DNA of 64,000 nucleotides from Candidatus Poribacteria bacterium (GCA_028819845.1 JAPPKS010000027.1:62001-126000), one strand, 5' to 3'; positions 19,018 to 28,526 are shown, counted from the first letter of the stretch. Made by a program: numbers and translations. The notes: generated by a model from the sequence alone, not told the origin.

Positions 19018-19289
19018 GGATATCTCCTCCCTATCCTAAATTTGATTGGGATGGTCAATCGCTTCTATTTTATCATAGTTTTAAGAATACAATCAATAAT
19101 TCAACATGGGTAACGGTGGGTTGAGAGGGATGAGTTGCCCATACACCGATTGGCTCATTGTATCCTGTCTTTTCGTCCCTGCTTCGCCGCATTTGAGTGG
19201 CGAAAAGCCTCCCCGTAACCGCTGCCACAGTCAGCCGAAGCATCGGAATTCAGTCTTTTTCCCTTGGCGCAGTGCGTCACCCTATGCAC
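19018..19289. other. Non-coding interval
   Basis: Lies between the divergently transcribed uracil-DNA glycosylase and outer-membrane protein genes. I see no credible coding sequence or strong hairpin; it should contain the promoter of the glycosylase gene, which I could not identify. Confidence 0.4.
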
Positions 19290-19318
19290 TTGCATTTATT
19301 AGAGGATGTATATATAAT
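19290..19318 (+). promoter_or_regulatory. Sigma70 promoter of the outer-membrane protein gene
   Basis: -35 TTGCAT (19290-19295), 17-base spacer, perfect -10 TATAAT (19313-19318). The leader of about 70 bases contains a small hairpin aagatta / taatctt (about 19358-19377) just before the SD. Confidence 0.65.
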
Positions 19319-19395
19319 ATCGCAGAGTTGCAGCCGCTTTAATGATTTGAAGGAGTGAAGATTAGGTTTTTAATCTTTATTGGTAGGGGATTGAT

Positions 19396-20229
19396 ATGAT
19401 TAAAGGGTTCAACAAAACAAGTTTGCGAAATTGCATCCTTTCGAGCCATAACATTTTGATCGGAACTTTCTGCTGCTTCATGTTAATTTCGTGCTTGGGG
19501 TTTACACATCCCCACGCAGGTCCTTATGCCGGTTTTATATCAGCAGGGGACTTCATTGATGCCTATTACAACAAGACTGTCGACAATACACATCCGCAGA
19601 ATGTGTCGACTCAAAAGGGAAAAGTAAATCGTGCAGAATCGAACACGGTTGGAGGCATTAACGGACTTGGTTATCAGATCGGCTACCGCGTACCATTCGG
19701 TAAGGACGTTTTTTTCTTCAGCGGCGAGTTTGACTACCTGTACCACGGCGGCAGCGTTTACGGAAATATTGAGGAGGAGGGAACATCTGAAGCCCCAAAC
19801 CAACTTGGGGAGAGTTGGTCCGAGCAATGGACGTTTCAAAGGACTAATAGCTTCGGGCTGGCGCTAAAGCTAGGTGCTAGTCCCGGAACGCTGCAGTCGT
19901 GGAAGTCCGGCATTTACGTACTTGCAGGCGTCCGCCTCGCCAAATCGCGGCTTGATGCCTACTACAACGGGTGTTTCAATCCGGAGCCTTGCGGCATTGG
20001 CGGCTATGAATCCGGTAGGGCATCCAAGGATTTTTATTCCACAGCATGGACGAGCGGTGTTGGTGTGGAGAAGAAAATGTGGGACGACTGTTGGCTTGAA
20101 GTTGAAGGGCGCTACACTAGCTTTACGAAAGCAAAATGGATTACGCCGTTTCCCGATTTAGGCGTGGAAGTTACGTCGGATTTGGTAACCCAATCCGTTG
20201 ATTTGCGGATTAACGTTGTTTTTAGATAA
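19396..20229 (+). CDS. Outer-membrane beta-barrel protein (OmpA/opacity-like)
   Basis: 277 residues. An N-terminal export signal (about 1-42, hydrophobic core NILIGTFCCFMLISCLGF) is followed by alternating amphipathic strands such as GPYAGFISAGDFIDAYY, GLGYQIGYRVPFGKDVFFFSGEFDYLYHG-type hairpins and SGIYVLAGVRLAKSR, and ends DLRINVVFR with a terminal aromatic-containing strand, as expected for a small outer-membrane barrel of about eight strands. Its role (porin or structural) is unknown. SD AGGGG lies 7 bases before the ATG. A cysteine in the signal (LISC) could alternatively be read as a lipobox, but the following residues favour a cleaved signal. Confidence 0.7.
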   Translation: MIKGFNKTSLRNCILSSHNILIGTFCCFMLISCLGFTHPHAGPYAGFISAGDFIDAYYNKTVDNTHPQNVSTQKGKVNRAESNTVGGINGLGYQIGYRVPFGKDVFFFSGEFDYLYHGGSVYGNIEEEGTSEAPNQLGESWSEQWTFQRTNSFGLALKLGASPGTLQSWKSGIYVLAGVRLAKSRLDAYYNGCFNPEPCGIGGYESGRASKDFYSTAWTSGVGVEKKMWDDCWLEVEGRYTSFTKAKWITPFPDLGVEVTSDLVTQSVDLRINVVFR

Positions 20230-20307
20230 CCCAATGAAACTGGCCTATACTCGATGATATTGCAATCGATTGAAACTGGATAGACAAACTGTAAAAGGGG
20301 AGATTCG

Positions 20308-21528
20308 TTGACATTTCAAGGAGCAAATAAAACTGTGACACGTTGCCGCAAGGATTTGGCGTATTTTTCTTATACTGCGGTGTTCTTCATCTTAGCGATC
20401 GGCATATTTATGCAGCTTACCGGTTGCGAGCAATTTCAACAGGTGCTCACGCCGTTACCAGAGACTGATAACGACGCTCCAATCAAAATCGGCGTTATTT
20501 ACAGCAGCCCGACGCGCAGCCACACATTGAACGGCGCAGAATTGGCGGCGCTGCAAGTGAACGGCGCGGGCGGCGTGCACGGACAGGAGATTGCAATTGT
20601 TGCCCGCGGGAACATCAGCGACGCCGAACATGCCGCTGCGATAGCGGAGGAATTGATTACTCAAGAGAGGGTGTCAGCAATTGTCGGTCCCAATCTCTCT
20701 TCTTACGCTGTACCCATTGGAGAGATTGCTCAACAGCACGGGATACCGATGGTGACGACTACCGCGACCAATCCAAGCGTTACCGCTGCTGGCGATTTTG
20801 TGTTTATGGCGGCTTTCACTGACGATTTTCAGGGAAAAGTCATGGCTCAATTTGCCATCCAAGACTTGGATGCAAAAACCGCTGCAGTCTTTACGCGCAG
20901 CGGCTCCCTCTATTCGGAAGGCTTATCGCAAACTTTCGTCGACAACTTTACAGCAATTGGGGGCGATGTCCTACACGCGCAATTTTACATGAGGGGCGAT
21001 ACAGATTTTACGGCGCAATTGACCGAAATAGCTGAATCCTCGCCGGACGTGTTTTTCCTGCCGGGGTTTTCCGCTGAAATTCCGTTGGTGGTTGATCAAT
21101 CGAGGGCGCTCGGCATTACTGGGATTTTACTCGGCGGCGATAGTTGGGATAATGCGGCGTTAATTGCCGATAATGCAGAACTGCTTGAAGGGAGTTTTTT
21201 CTCAACCTTCTTTTCCGCCAATGCCGCAACCGGCGATTTGAGTGAAGAGGGGCATCAATTCTTTACCGCCTACGCGGCGATCTTCGGCAAGGCGCCGGAC
21301 GGGGGTGCGGCGCTCGGATACGATGCGCTCAGAATTGTCGTTCAAGCCATGCGGCGTGCGGACGAGTTGACACCAACGGCGATTCGCGACCAAATTGCCG
21401 CAACCGAGAATTACAGCGGGGCAACTTTGCTCTCAGCCTATGATGAAAACCGTCACGCGAACAAGAGTGCCGTGATTAACCGCATCGTCAACGGCGAAGC
21501 GCAGTTCCATAAACTGATTGAGCCGTAA
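20308..21528 (+). CDS. ABC-type periplasmic binding lipoprotein, copy 1
   Basis: 406 residues, periplasmic binding protein type 1 fold as in branched-chain amino acid (LivJ) receptors. Lipobox LTGC at about residues 37-40 implies a lipid-anchored protein. Typical stretches are IKIGVIYSSPTRSHTLNGAELA, VSAIVGPNLSSYAVPIGEIAQ, TTATNPSVTAAGDFVFMAAF and GILLGGDSWDN. The start is TTG at 20308 with GGGGAG upstream. A close paralogue follows after 17 bases. No permease or ATPase genes are nearby, so the partner transporter is elsewhere or absent. Ligand unknown. Confidence 0.85.
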   Translation: MTFQGANKTVTRCRKDLAYFSYTAVFFILAIGIFMQLTGCEQFQQVLTPLPETDNDAPIKIGVIYSSPTRSHTLNGAELAALQVNGAGGVHGQEIAIVARGNISDAEHAAAIAEELITQERVSAIVGPNLSSYAVPIGEIAQQHGIPMVTTTATNPSVTAAGDFVFMAAFTDDFQGKVMAQFAIQDLDAKTAAVFTRSGSLYSEGLSQTFVDNFTAIGGDVLHAQFYMRGDTDFTAQLTEIAESSPDVFFLPGFSAEIPLVVDQSRALGITGILLGGDSWDNAALIADNAELLEGSFFSTFFSANAATGDLSEEGHQFFTAYAAIFGKAPDGGAALGYDALRIVVQAMRRADELTPTAIRDQIAATENYSGATLLSAYDENRHANKSAVINRIVNGEAQFHKLIEP

Positions 21529-21545
21529 CGGCAAGGAGAACTTGA

Positions 21546-22769
21546 ATGACAGATCGACGCAGCGGATTGACAGCATCCAGATCAATTAGTCGGTTTTTGA
21601 TTCCATTAATCTTAATGAGCACCCTGTTTGCGGGTTGCGAGCCGTTCCAAGAATTGCTAACGCCTCCGCCCCCGGATGACGGAGAATCAGCGGTTAAAAT
21701 TGGATTCTTGTACACCTCGCCAAACCGAAATAACAGCCGATACGGTGCGGAATTAGCAACGTTGCAACTGAACGAGTCGGGCGGCGTGCGGGGCTCACGA
21801 ATACAACTCGTCCCCCGCGACATACCGACGCAACGCCTCATAAGCGAGGATATAAACGACACCGAATATGTTGCAGCGCTTGCGGAAGAACTGATTTTCG
21901 AAGAGGGCGTTTCTGCAATCGTCGGACCGAACCGATCAACCTACGCCGTGGTCGTTGGGGAAATTGCGCAGCGCAACTCGATACCGATGATGGCAACCTC
22001 CGCGACCAATCCGGCGGTTACGGCTGCGGGCGACTTTGTGTTCATGGCGGCTTTCACAGACGACTTTCAAGGGAAGGTGATGGCTCAGTTTGCCATGCAA
22101 GAATTAGAGGCAAACACCGCGGCGGTGCTGACGCACCAGGAAGATGTTTATTCGGAGGGTTTGTCGCAAACCTTCATTGACAACTTTACCGCTCAGGGCG
22201 GCGTGATTGCGGCTAATGAATTTTACACGGCAGGAACTTCCGATTTCACCGCGCAACTAACTGTAATTGCCGAAGCGTCACCGGACGTGGTTTTTAGTAC
22301 CGGCTTCATCCCAGAAGTCCCGATCGCGGTTCGGCAAGCTATAGAGGAGTTCGGTATCACCGCAACCTTTTTGGGCGGCGATAGCTGGGACAACACCGCG
22401 TTGATTGCCACAGCCGGAGCGGCTGTTGACGGGAGTTTTTATAGCAGCGGTTTTTCCGCCGAGGCGGAACCGAGTGATTTGGGCGAAGATGCCTACCAAT
22501 TCGTGGCTGCGTACACCGCAATGTTTGATGAAACGCCCGATGGAGGCGCAGCGGGCGGATATGATGCCATCAGGCTGGTCGCGCTCGCCATGCGCCGTGC
22601 GGACGATCTGACACCGTCGATGATCCGCGACCAGATTGCAGCCACGGAGAATTACAGTGGAGCAACCTTCATCTCTGGCTACGACGAGAACCGGCACACA
22701 TCGAAAAGCGTCGTCATAAAACGCATCGTTGATGGCGAAATACTGTTCCACAAATTGATTGAACCGTAA
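21546..22769 (+). CDS. ABC-type periplasmic binding lipoprotein, copy 2
   Basis: 407 residues, paralogue of the preceding gene along its whole length, sharing blocks such as AAGDFVFMAAFTDDFQGKVMAQFA, GGDSWDNTALIA and AMRRADDLTPSMIRDQIAATE (compare the same blocks in copy 1). Lipobox FAGC at about 28-31. The two differ mainly in the segment after the first strand (an insert TQRLISEDIND here) and in loops lining the ligand cleft, so they may bind different ligands. SD AAGGAG 6 bases before the ATG; co-transcribed with copy 1. Confidence 0.85.
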   Translation: MTDRRSGLTASRSISRFLIPLILMSTLFAGCEPFQELLTPPPPDDGESAVKIGFLYTSPNRNNSRYGAELATLQLNESGGVRGSRIQLVPRDIPTQRLISEDINDTEYVAALAEELIFEEGVSAIVGPNRSTYAVVVGEIAQRNSIPMMATSATNPAVTAAGDFVFMAAFTDDFQGKVMAQFAMQELEANTAAVLTHQEDVYSEGLSQTFIDNFTAQGGVIAANEFYTAGTSDFTAQLTVIAEASPDVVFSTGFIPEVPIAVRQAIEEFGITATFLGGDSWDNTALIATAGAAVDGSFYSSGFSAEAEPSDLGEDAYQFVAAYTAMFDETPDGGAAGGYDAIRLVALAMRRADDLTPSMIRDQIAATENYSGATFISGYDENRHTSKSVVIKRIVDGEILFHKLIEP

Positions 22770-22827
22770 TCACCGAGTCTAACTATCTTGTTCACTTTTT
22801 CCATTAACTCAAGGGGGATATATTTAT

Positions 22828-23664
22828 ATGAGCAACACAAATAGAGAGATGACGTATACCATGGGGCGCAGCAAGGAAGAGACCGAGCGGTTAATCCAGC
22901 AGTCGGGGCTGTATGAAGACATAACCCGGCGCCTTCTCAGGGATGCCGGTCTTTTTACGGGGATGAAAGTGCTTGATATCGGCAGCGGTGCGGGAGATGT
23001 AGCGTTCGCCGCCGCCGAGTTAGTTGGCAGTGAGGGGGAGGTTGTCGGCGTTGACATGAACGCGGAGATTCTCGAAACTGCCAAATCGCGGGCACAGGAA
23101 GCCGGCTTGGCAAACATCCAATTTGTGGCGGGGGATGCCCAAACTCTGGACTTGCCGAGCGATTTCGACGCCCTAATTGGACGCTTGGTACTGATGTATC
23201 TGGCTGACCCGGTAGATACGTTGAAGCAGCTCGCGGCGCGTGTGCGCCCGGGTGGCATCGTCGCATTTCAGGAGGTTGAGTTCTCGACCTATAAGGCAAC
23301 TGCCCGCCCAACTACCCCATTACTGAACCAGTTAGCGGAGTGGGGGATAGAGGTTTTCCGCCGCTCAGGCGCCAATGTTGGCATGGGTCTTGACCTATAC
23401 GGCACGTTTGTTGATGCCGGCCTGCCTGAACCCACATTACAATATTCGGCTCCGGTTGGCGGTCCAGCCGCTTGGGCGGGTTACCAATTCATAGCGCACG
23501 GTTTTCGCAGCCTCATCCCGCTCTTGGAAGCCTACGGAATCGCAACCGCTCAAAAGGTCGATCTGGACACGCTTGGCGAGCGGCTTAGGGCGGAAGTTGT
23601 TGCGTCGAAACGTCCGCTCATCTTGCCGCCGCATGTTACGGCTTGGGTTCAGCTTCCAGCGTAA
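22828..23664 (+). CDS. SAM-dependent methyltransferase
   Basis: 278-residue class I methyltransferase. Motif I VLDIGSGAGDVAFAA (about residues 50-64), the acidic end of strand 2 VVGVDMNAEIL, and VAGDAQTLDLPSDFDALIG for motifs II-III are clear. The C-terminal half (TARPTTPLLNQLAEWGIEVF and after) is like small-molecule ubiE-type methyltransferases. Substrate unknown. It follows the two binding lipoproteins by 58 bases with SD GGGGG, and ends before a hairpin at 23698. Confidence 0.85.
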   Translation: MSNTNREMTYTMGRSKEETERLIQQSGLYEDITRRLLRDAGLFTGMKVLDIGSGAGDVAFAAAELVGSEGEVVGVDMNAEILETAKSRAQEAGLANIQFVAGDAQTLDLPSDFDALIGRLVLMYLADPVDTLKQLAARVRPGGIVAFQEVEFSTYKATARPTTPLLNQLAEWGIEVFRRSGANVGMGLDLYGTFVDAGLPEPTLQYSAPVGGPAAWAGYQFIAHGFRSLIPLLEAYGIATAQKVDLDTLGERLRAEVVASKRPLILPPHVTAWVQLPA

Positions 23665-23697
23665 AGTTGCTGCGTATAGTCCTATTCCTTCAAATTT

Positions 23698-23728
23698 CGG
23701 TTGGAGAGAATTAAAAACTCTCCAACCG
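23698..23728 (+). terminator. Hairpin after the methyltransferase gene
   Basis: Perfect 11-bp stem cggttggagag / ctctccaaccg with a 9-base loop, 34 bases after the stop codon. There is no T-run, so it may be a weak or factor-dependent terminator or a transcript-stabilising hairpin. Confidence 0.5.
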
Positions 23729-23980
23729 TTGAATAACACGCTCCGAGCATGAAATGCTGCCGCACACCTTGGCTTCTTCAGTCTTCGCAATGATGGGCTG
23801 CAATAATCTCCCGCGCGACAAATTTCCCCGCTCCCGGTGAGAATGAACGTAAACGCCCTTGTCATTTACTGGCGCTTTCACGAACCATTGCTCAAATCAG
23901 GATACTCCTTCACGGTTCCAGGCAGGTTTTAACGTCCAAAGACAGTCAATCCGCCTGTGCGGAGATTGCCCTCCCCAAAA
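23729..23980. other. Non-coding interval before the first sigma-sensor gene
   Basis: No credible gene seen in either strand. It ends in the T-run that opens the conserved promoter-like motif at 23981. Confidence 0.4.
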
Positions 23981-24024
23981 TTTTTTTCTACCCAGCATAA
24001 CCTCCAATCCACGAAGTGTGTCTA
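23981..24024 (+). promoter_or_regulatory. ECF-type promoter motif, copy 1
   Basis: T-run (23981-23987), 11 bases, AAC (23999-24001), 18 bases, GTCTA (24020-24024). Exactly the same spacing occurs before the other two sigma-sensor genes (28601 and 34570), while the bases between differ. AAC at -35 and GTCTA-like at -10 are typical of promoters read by ECF sigma factors, so autoregulation is likely (inference). The leader to ATG 24090 is about 60 bases. Confidence 0.7.
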
Positions 24025-24089
24025 GATAATAGTTGCGCCCATTTTCATTGCGGCGCTGATTTTTCTCCTGTTTTGGATAGGTGGGTGTT

Positions 24090-27000
24090 ATGTATTCATC
24101 CGACGAAAAATTGGTGTCTCAGACTCTTGCGGGCGATCGAGACGCATTCGGCGTGCTCGTGCGCAAGTACCAGGGCGTGGTCTACACCTACGCATTCCAA
24201 AGGGTGAGGAACGAAGCCGATTCGCAGGACATCTCCCAAGAGGTCTTCCTGCGGGCGTACCGTCACCTCTATCAACTGCGGCATCCGCACCGGTTCCGAA
24301 GTTGGCTGTATACAATCATGGCGAACGAGTGCAACCGATGGCTGAAACGGGTATCCAAAAAACGGCAGCGTGAAATTGCGCTAGAGGACGCTGCGGACGA
24401 TGCCCTGCAGGTTGAACCCGCGCACACTGTCCCCACACCGGGCTGGGAGATTGACCTTGAACAGGCAATCTCTGCGCTCTCCGATGATAATCGGGTGGCG
24501 GTGGCGATGTTTTATATGGGCGAATGCTCGCTGAAAGAAATCTCGGAATTTCTCGGTGTCTCCGCGAACACCGTAAAGGGTAAGTTGTATAGGGCGCGCC
24601 AGCAACTCGGCAGCGCGATGTCTGTACGATACGGCAGATACTTGAAGAGCCACACACTCAAAGGAGGGTTTCTCATGCAGTTAACGGAGCAAATTCGCCG
24701 CATCCCAACACCAGCTATGGCTTTCACTTGGAGCAGCACAACGGTGAGCAAAACTCTATTTTCGCTAATTACGGCATTGTGCGTCTTAATTGGATTGATT
24801 GGAGGACGAATCCACACATCAACAGAGTTGTCAGGAAACCAGCTTTGGCCGACGCGGTCAGATGCGACCCGATGGCCAATTGAGGCGGCGTTTTACACAC
24901 CGGATCAATACGCAGCGAGTACCTCGGTTTCAGGTATTCCAACCCCTTCGGGAAAGCATCCGCTGTCTGTCTCCAACCGCGCCCCGACACGGCAAGGCAG
25001 CCAATCAATTGACAAAAAATCAGTTTCGTCGAACCGCGGTGCAAAGAATGACTTGGTGCGACTCCCGGCAACTGCAGCAGGGAACGAGGGTGAAAATCTA
25101 ATCTATTCTGGTCGAGTCGTTGACAGCGACGGCGCGCCGGTAGCGGATGCCGAAGTCTTTTACTCAATAAGACTCGATCCGTCCAAATCTGTCGCTCGCA
25201 CGGGGGCGGACGGGACGTTCCGCTTTAAATTCCCGCGCCCTAGCGTCAAGGAGCGGGATAAGGTTAGCATTGTCGCCAAGCATCCCAAGTACGCAATCGG
25301 GTGGCAGAATTGCCCGCTCCAAAGCAAATTGGATATCGAAATCCAACTCGGCACGCCGGGGGTCATTTCTGGAAGAATTCTGAACTCCGCAGGCGATCCA
25401 ATTCTGGATGCGGAAGCGCGTATTCAATATCTGTTTAGCGGTTATCCAACGTCGGGGATGCCCGAAGGAGATTTGGGCATGGATGTGTATCCCATTCAAC
25501 CCGCCGTAACCGATACCAACGGCGAGTTCGTTCTCCGCGGACTTCCCCAAGGCACAACAATCAACCTCCAGATTCTAGGACCGGGGTACGCAGAAGAGAG
25601 GCAATACAGTGTGCCGGTCGGTGCGAAAGAGCTGGAGTTTCGGCTAAAACGTGAAGCCCGGATTGAGGGACGCCTCAGCTACGCCGAGACCGGTGCACCA
25701 GTTATAAGTGCAACCGTCGGTCTACTGCGTATCGACCTTCCGGGCCCGGAGGTGTTGGGACGAGCTAGCGTTGATGCGAATGGCAATTTCCTTCTGCATA
25801 ACATCCCGCACGGAATGTACAATCTATTTCTTGATGAGGGACCAGAAGGGTGGACGGCTGTCGCCAAAGTAAACATTCAGGTCGATGAAGGGCAAACAGT
25901 CTCCAACGTTGACCTGTCCCTGGTTCGCGGCGGCTTCATCACCGCGCGAGTAAACGACCGGGACACAAACGAACCGATTGCTAATAGCTATGTCAGTTTT
26001 ATACCGTCCGGGGCATTAGGTGACGGTGGGAGAACGGACGAAAACGGCATCTATCGGTTTTACGCTGCGCCTGGACGCGTGCTCGTCTCCATTAGTGCGC
26101 CGTCTGGTTATCTGGATATAGGACGCATTCGCAGACATGTGGAGGTCGTCGAGGCTGAGACTGTCGCCGTTGATTTTCAATTCTCGAAAGGGATAGACTT
26201 AATTGTTCGAGCGGTGGCGGCAACGGGAAAACCGGTCAGTGGCGCGAGGATTTCCGACATTTCCGACAAACGGGAGTGGGATGAGGAGTACGGAAAATCG
26301 AGCGAAATTGGCGAGTTTACCGTTCGCGGGCTGCTGCCCGAACAGAAGTTAACTCTTAAAGCAGAACACAGTGGAATAAACCTTCGCGGAACGGCTAAAG
26401 TCGAAGTCCAACTTGGAGCGTCGGTCGAGATTCGGATGGAACGTTACGAACGTGTAACGGTTTCTGGGCGGGTGGTTAGCCGAGCGGGCAAACCTATTAC
26501 CACGGCAAACATCGAGTTGATGCGATGGTACCGTGAAATACACATGGGGCGGAGTTCCACTGCCGCCGTGACAGACGGCGATGGCCGGTTCCGGGAAATC
26601 GGGCTGATAATCGGCGATGAGTACGGCATCCGGGCAAATGCAAAAGGGTATGTGGGTGCGGAAACTGGAATCTTCACCGCCACGGCGGAGATGACCCAAA
26701 TTCCCGATCTCGTCCTGTCGCCAGCTGCCACCGATACGTATTTTATTGAAGGGCGCGTTACCGATACCTCTGGTGACCCAGTTCACGGGGCGAGGCTAGT
26801 TACAAGTCTGGAGTCGCAACACTCGGAAACACAAACTGACGAGAACGGGGATTATCGCCTTGAAAATCTTCCGACAGTTGTCATTCTCGAGTTGCGGATT
26901 TTCCATTCGGAATATGCCTACCATGAATTTAGGAATTTGAAAACCGATCAGCGGCACGACCTAGTGCTGGTCAAGGCGGACGGACACCTCGCCGGGAAGG

Positions 27001-27758
27001 TTGTGGACGCCCAAGGCAAACCGATTGAGAGGGCATTCGTGACGGTTGAAGCCGAAAAGGATTCTTCCGGTTACATTTACTCCGGCGTTGACACGAACTT
27101 ACTAGGTGAGTTTGAACTGAAATACATCAAAGACTCGGTTGTGTCAGTTTACGCCACCAATGGCACTGACTACAAGATTTTTGAGGGCATTAACGTTAAT
27201 CAGCGTGATTTAGTATTGACCCTAGCGCCGAACAAACCGAGACCGGAGCCGACTCCCGAGCACCGAGCACGCTGGAACGCACACGTATCTTACATGGAGT
27301 CACTTGACGAACGGTTTGAAACCTTATTTGGCAAAACTGCGCCAGAGTTGGCAGTAGCTGAGTGGCTGTCCGGTTCTCCCGCCGCCATCGGAGACTTGAA
27401 AGGGAAGATTATTGTTTTACATTCCTGGGATTTGAGTTACGTCGACGATCATGTCCATTGGATACGCCTGTTAAACATGTTGCAGGACGCGTACGGAGAA
27501 AAAGGACTTGTCTGCATCGCTGTCTGTCCCGCTTCAGAAGAAGTCCAAACCGTCAAACGACACATCGTAGAACAATCGCTGTCCTACTCCGTCGGCTTAG
27601 ACCGCCCGACAGAGGTCGTTGGCGCAAAGGGCGAAACGTTCGATCGATATGCGTTCGGGCAGTATTCATTCATCCTGATCGACGCCGCGGGAGAAGTTGC
27701 CGGGCGCGCTTGGGCGGAGGATCTGGAAATTCAAATTCATACGCTGCTTGCGGAATGA
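24090..27758 (+). CDS. Membrane-tethered ECF sigma factor with CnaB-like repeats and thioredoxin-fold end
   Basis: 1222 residues. Residues 1-175 are a complete ECF sigma factor: region 2 (about 20-87, with SQDISQEVFLRAYRHL and FRSWLYTIMANECNRW) and region 4 (about 124-172, helix-turn-helix LKEISEFLGVSANTVKGKLY). A link (176-220) leads to one membrane segment (about 221-240, LFSLITALCVLIGLIG). Outside follow about eight carboxypeptidase-regulatory/CnaB-like repeats (about 330-1070), each starting with a G-x-V/I-x-D/N-x-x-G-x-P-type strand. The end (about 1090-1222) resembles a TlpA/redoxin thioredoxin fold but has HSWDLSYVDDHVHW where WCxxC would be. No separate anti-sigma gene is adjacent. 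ATG 24090 has AGGTGG 5 bases upstream; an internal SD-ATG lies at codon 196. Confidence 0.85.
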   Translation: MYSSDEKLVSQTLAGDRDAFGVLVRKYQGVVYTYAFQRVRNEADSQDISQEVFLRAYRHLYQLRHPHRFRSWLYTIMANECNRWLKRVSKKRQREIALEDAADDALQVEPAHTVPTPGWEIDLEQAISALSDDNRVAVAMFYMGECSLKEISEFLGVSANTVKGKLYRARQQLGSAMSVRYGRYLKSHTLKGGFLMQLTEQIRRIPTPAMAFTWSSTTVSKTLFSLITALCVLIGLIGGRIHTSTELSGNQLWPTRSDATRWPIEAAFYTPDQYAASTSVSGIPTPSGKHPLSVSNRAPTRQGSQSIDKKSVSSNRGAKNDLVRLPATAAGNEGENLIYSGRVVDSDGAPVADAEVFYSIRLDPSKSVARTGADGTFRFKFPRPSVKERDKVSIVAKHPKYAIGWQNCPLQSKLDIEIQLGTPGVISGRILNSAGDPILDAEARIQYLFSGYPTSGMPEGDLGMDVYPIQPAVTDTNGEFVLRGLPQGTTINLQILGPGYAEERQYSVPVGAKELEFRLKREARIEGRLSYAETGAPVISATVGLLRIDLPGPEVLGRASVDANGNFLLHNIPHGMYNLFLDEGPEGWTAVAKVNIQVDEGQTVSNVDLSLVRGGFITARVNDRDTNEPIANSYVSFIPSGALGDGGRTDENGIYRFYAAPGRVLVSISAPSGYLDIGRIRRHVEVVEAETVAVDFQFSKGIDLIVRAVAATGKPVSGARISDISDKREWDEEYGKSSEIGEFTVRGLLPEQKLTLKAEHSGINLRGTAKVEVQLGASVEIRMERYERVTVSGRVVSRAGKPITTANIELMRWYREIHMGRSSTAAVTDGDGRFREIGLIIGDEYGIRANAKGYVGAETGIFTATAEMTQIPDLVLSPAATDTYFIEGRVTDTSGDPVHGARLVTSLESQHSETQTDENGDYRLENLPTVVILELRIFHSEYAYHEFRNLKTDQRHDLVLVKADGHLAGKVVDAQGKPIERAFVTVEAEKDSSGYIYSGVDTNLLGEFELKYIKDSVVSVYATNGTDYKIFEGINVNQRDLVLTLAPNKPRPEPTPEHRARWNAHVSYMESLDERFETLFGKTAPELAVAEWLSGSPAAIGDLKGKIIVLHSWDLSYVDDHVHWIRLLNMLQDAYGEKGLVCIAVCPASEEVQTVKRHIVEQSLSYSVGLDRPTEVVGAKGETFDRYAFGQYSFILIDAAGEVAGRAWAEDLEIQIHTLLAE
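24662..24677 (+). promoter_or_regulatory. Internal ribosome binding site and ATG, sigma-sensor 1
   Basis: AGGAGG (24662-24667), 7 bases, ATG (24675-24677) in frame at codon 196, just after the sigma domain and before the membrane segment. The same arrangement occurs at the same codon in both paralogues. It could start a sensor-only protein MQLTEQIRRIP... with an N-terminal membrane anchor. Confidence 0.55.
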
Positions 27759-27893
27759 CCTGTCCATCAATCAATTCCAAAACGGATCAAAAGGCAATTC
27801 TACCATCTTCTTCAATTCTAGTTTATTGTCTGGGTAAACGACACCCACAATCTTCTTAGAATCCCTGCATTAACATCCTCATCGTGGCGGAAT

Positions 27894-28220
27894 TTAATCG
27901 TTTGAGGCATGATTTTGATTCCATTCCGCGATTTTCTGCATCAGTGGGGAATGGGTCTTGGCACGCATCTCATCCTCTAATCTCTCCGACTCTACAATGT
28001 CTTGGCGAATTTCTTCTAGGTTGTCCAAATAATAAACCAGTGCGGCATAGACATCCGCCAATGTAATGGAAGGATAGTCATTGGCAATCTCATATGGGTC
28101 TTTGCCCATCTTATCGTGCAATATCACGATGTCTTGCACCCGAATCCGGTGTCCGGCGATGCGAGGTTTACCGCCGCAAATTCCGGGTGTGATTTCAATA
28201 TGCGGTTTGATTTTTCCCAT
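27894..28220 (-). CDS. DUF433-family (antitoxin-like) protein
   Basis: 108 residues. The family signature is clear: PHIEITPGICGGKPRIAGHRI, then VQDIVILHDKMGKDPYEIANDYP and ITLADVYAALVYYLDNLEEI. DUF433 proteins are small winged-helix-like DNA-binding proteins, often the antitoxin partner of a PIN-like (DUF5615) toxin. No such partner flanks it; about 135 bases follow to the end of sigma-sensor 1. ATG 28220 has AGGAGG 6 bases upstream and is preferred to an ATG at 28244. It stands alone on the minus strand inside the sigma-sensor cluster. Confidence 0.85.
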   Translation of the reverse strand: MGKIKPHIEITPGICGGKPRIAGHRIRVQDIVILHDKMGKDPYEIANDYPSITLADVYAALVYYLDNLEEIRQDIVESERLEDEMRAKTHSPLMQKIAEWNQNHASND

Positions 28221-28465
28221 TTTAAACCTCCTGATGTCAACCATTCTGGGTGGTGTGGGTCTAATTTGGATGAGGTTGTTTAATGTCTTTTCAACTCCTT
28301 TAGATTTTCTTGGAGTGAATTAATTACCGCGATGCTATCGTAATTTGCCGATCGCATTAGACCTTAGTCGAGCGTGAAATCAATGATTGGCCCCATTCAT
28401 TTTACACGCGGCAGCCTAGGTTTTCAACTGTTTATTGTTTGGATTGAAGATGGAGCACGCTAGCA

Positions 28466-28495
28466 AAATTTTTTTGCGGAGTAACTCTTTACCCG
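28466..28495 (+). repeat. Degenerate copy of the sigma-sensor 2 promoter box
   Basis: An A/T-run, then GCGGAG, TAACTCTTTACCCG. The same series, AATTTTTTCGCGAAG then TAACTTTTTACCCG, recurs at 28598-28630 in the promoter motif of sigma-sensor 2. Here the spacing between T-run and AAC is 4 bases shorter and no GTCTA follows, so this copy is probably inactive. Confidence 0.45.
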
Positions 28496-28526
28496 CGCCG
28501 TGATTCGATGATTCATAAGCAATGCA

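Noticed and set aside
28239-28263. AAC-N17-GTCTA resembling the sigma-sensor promoter motif
   Set aside because: Spacer is one base short, no T-run upstream, and it lies over 440 bases before sigma-sensor 2 and across the SD of the DUF433 gene; probably chance.
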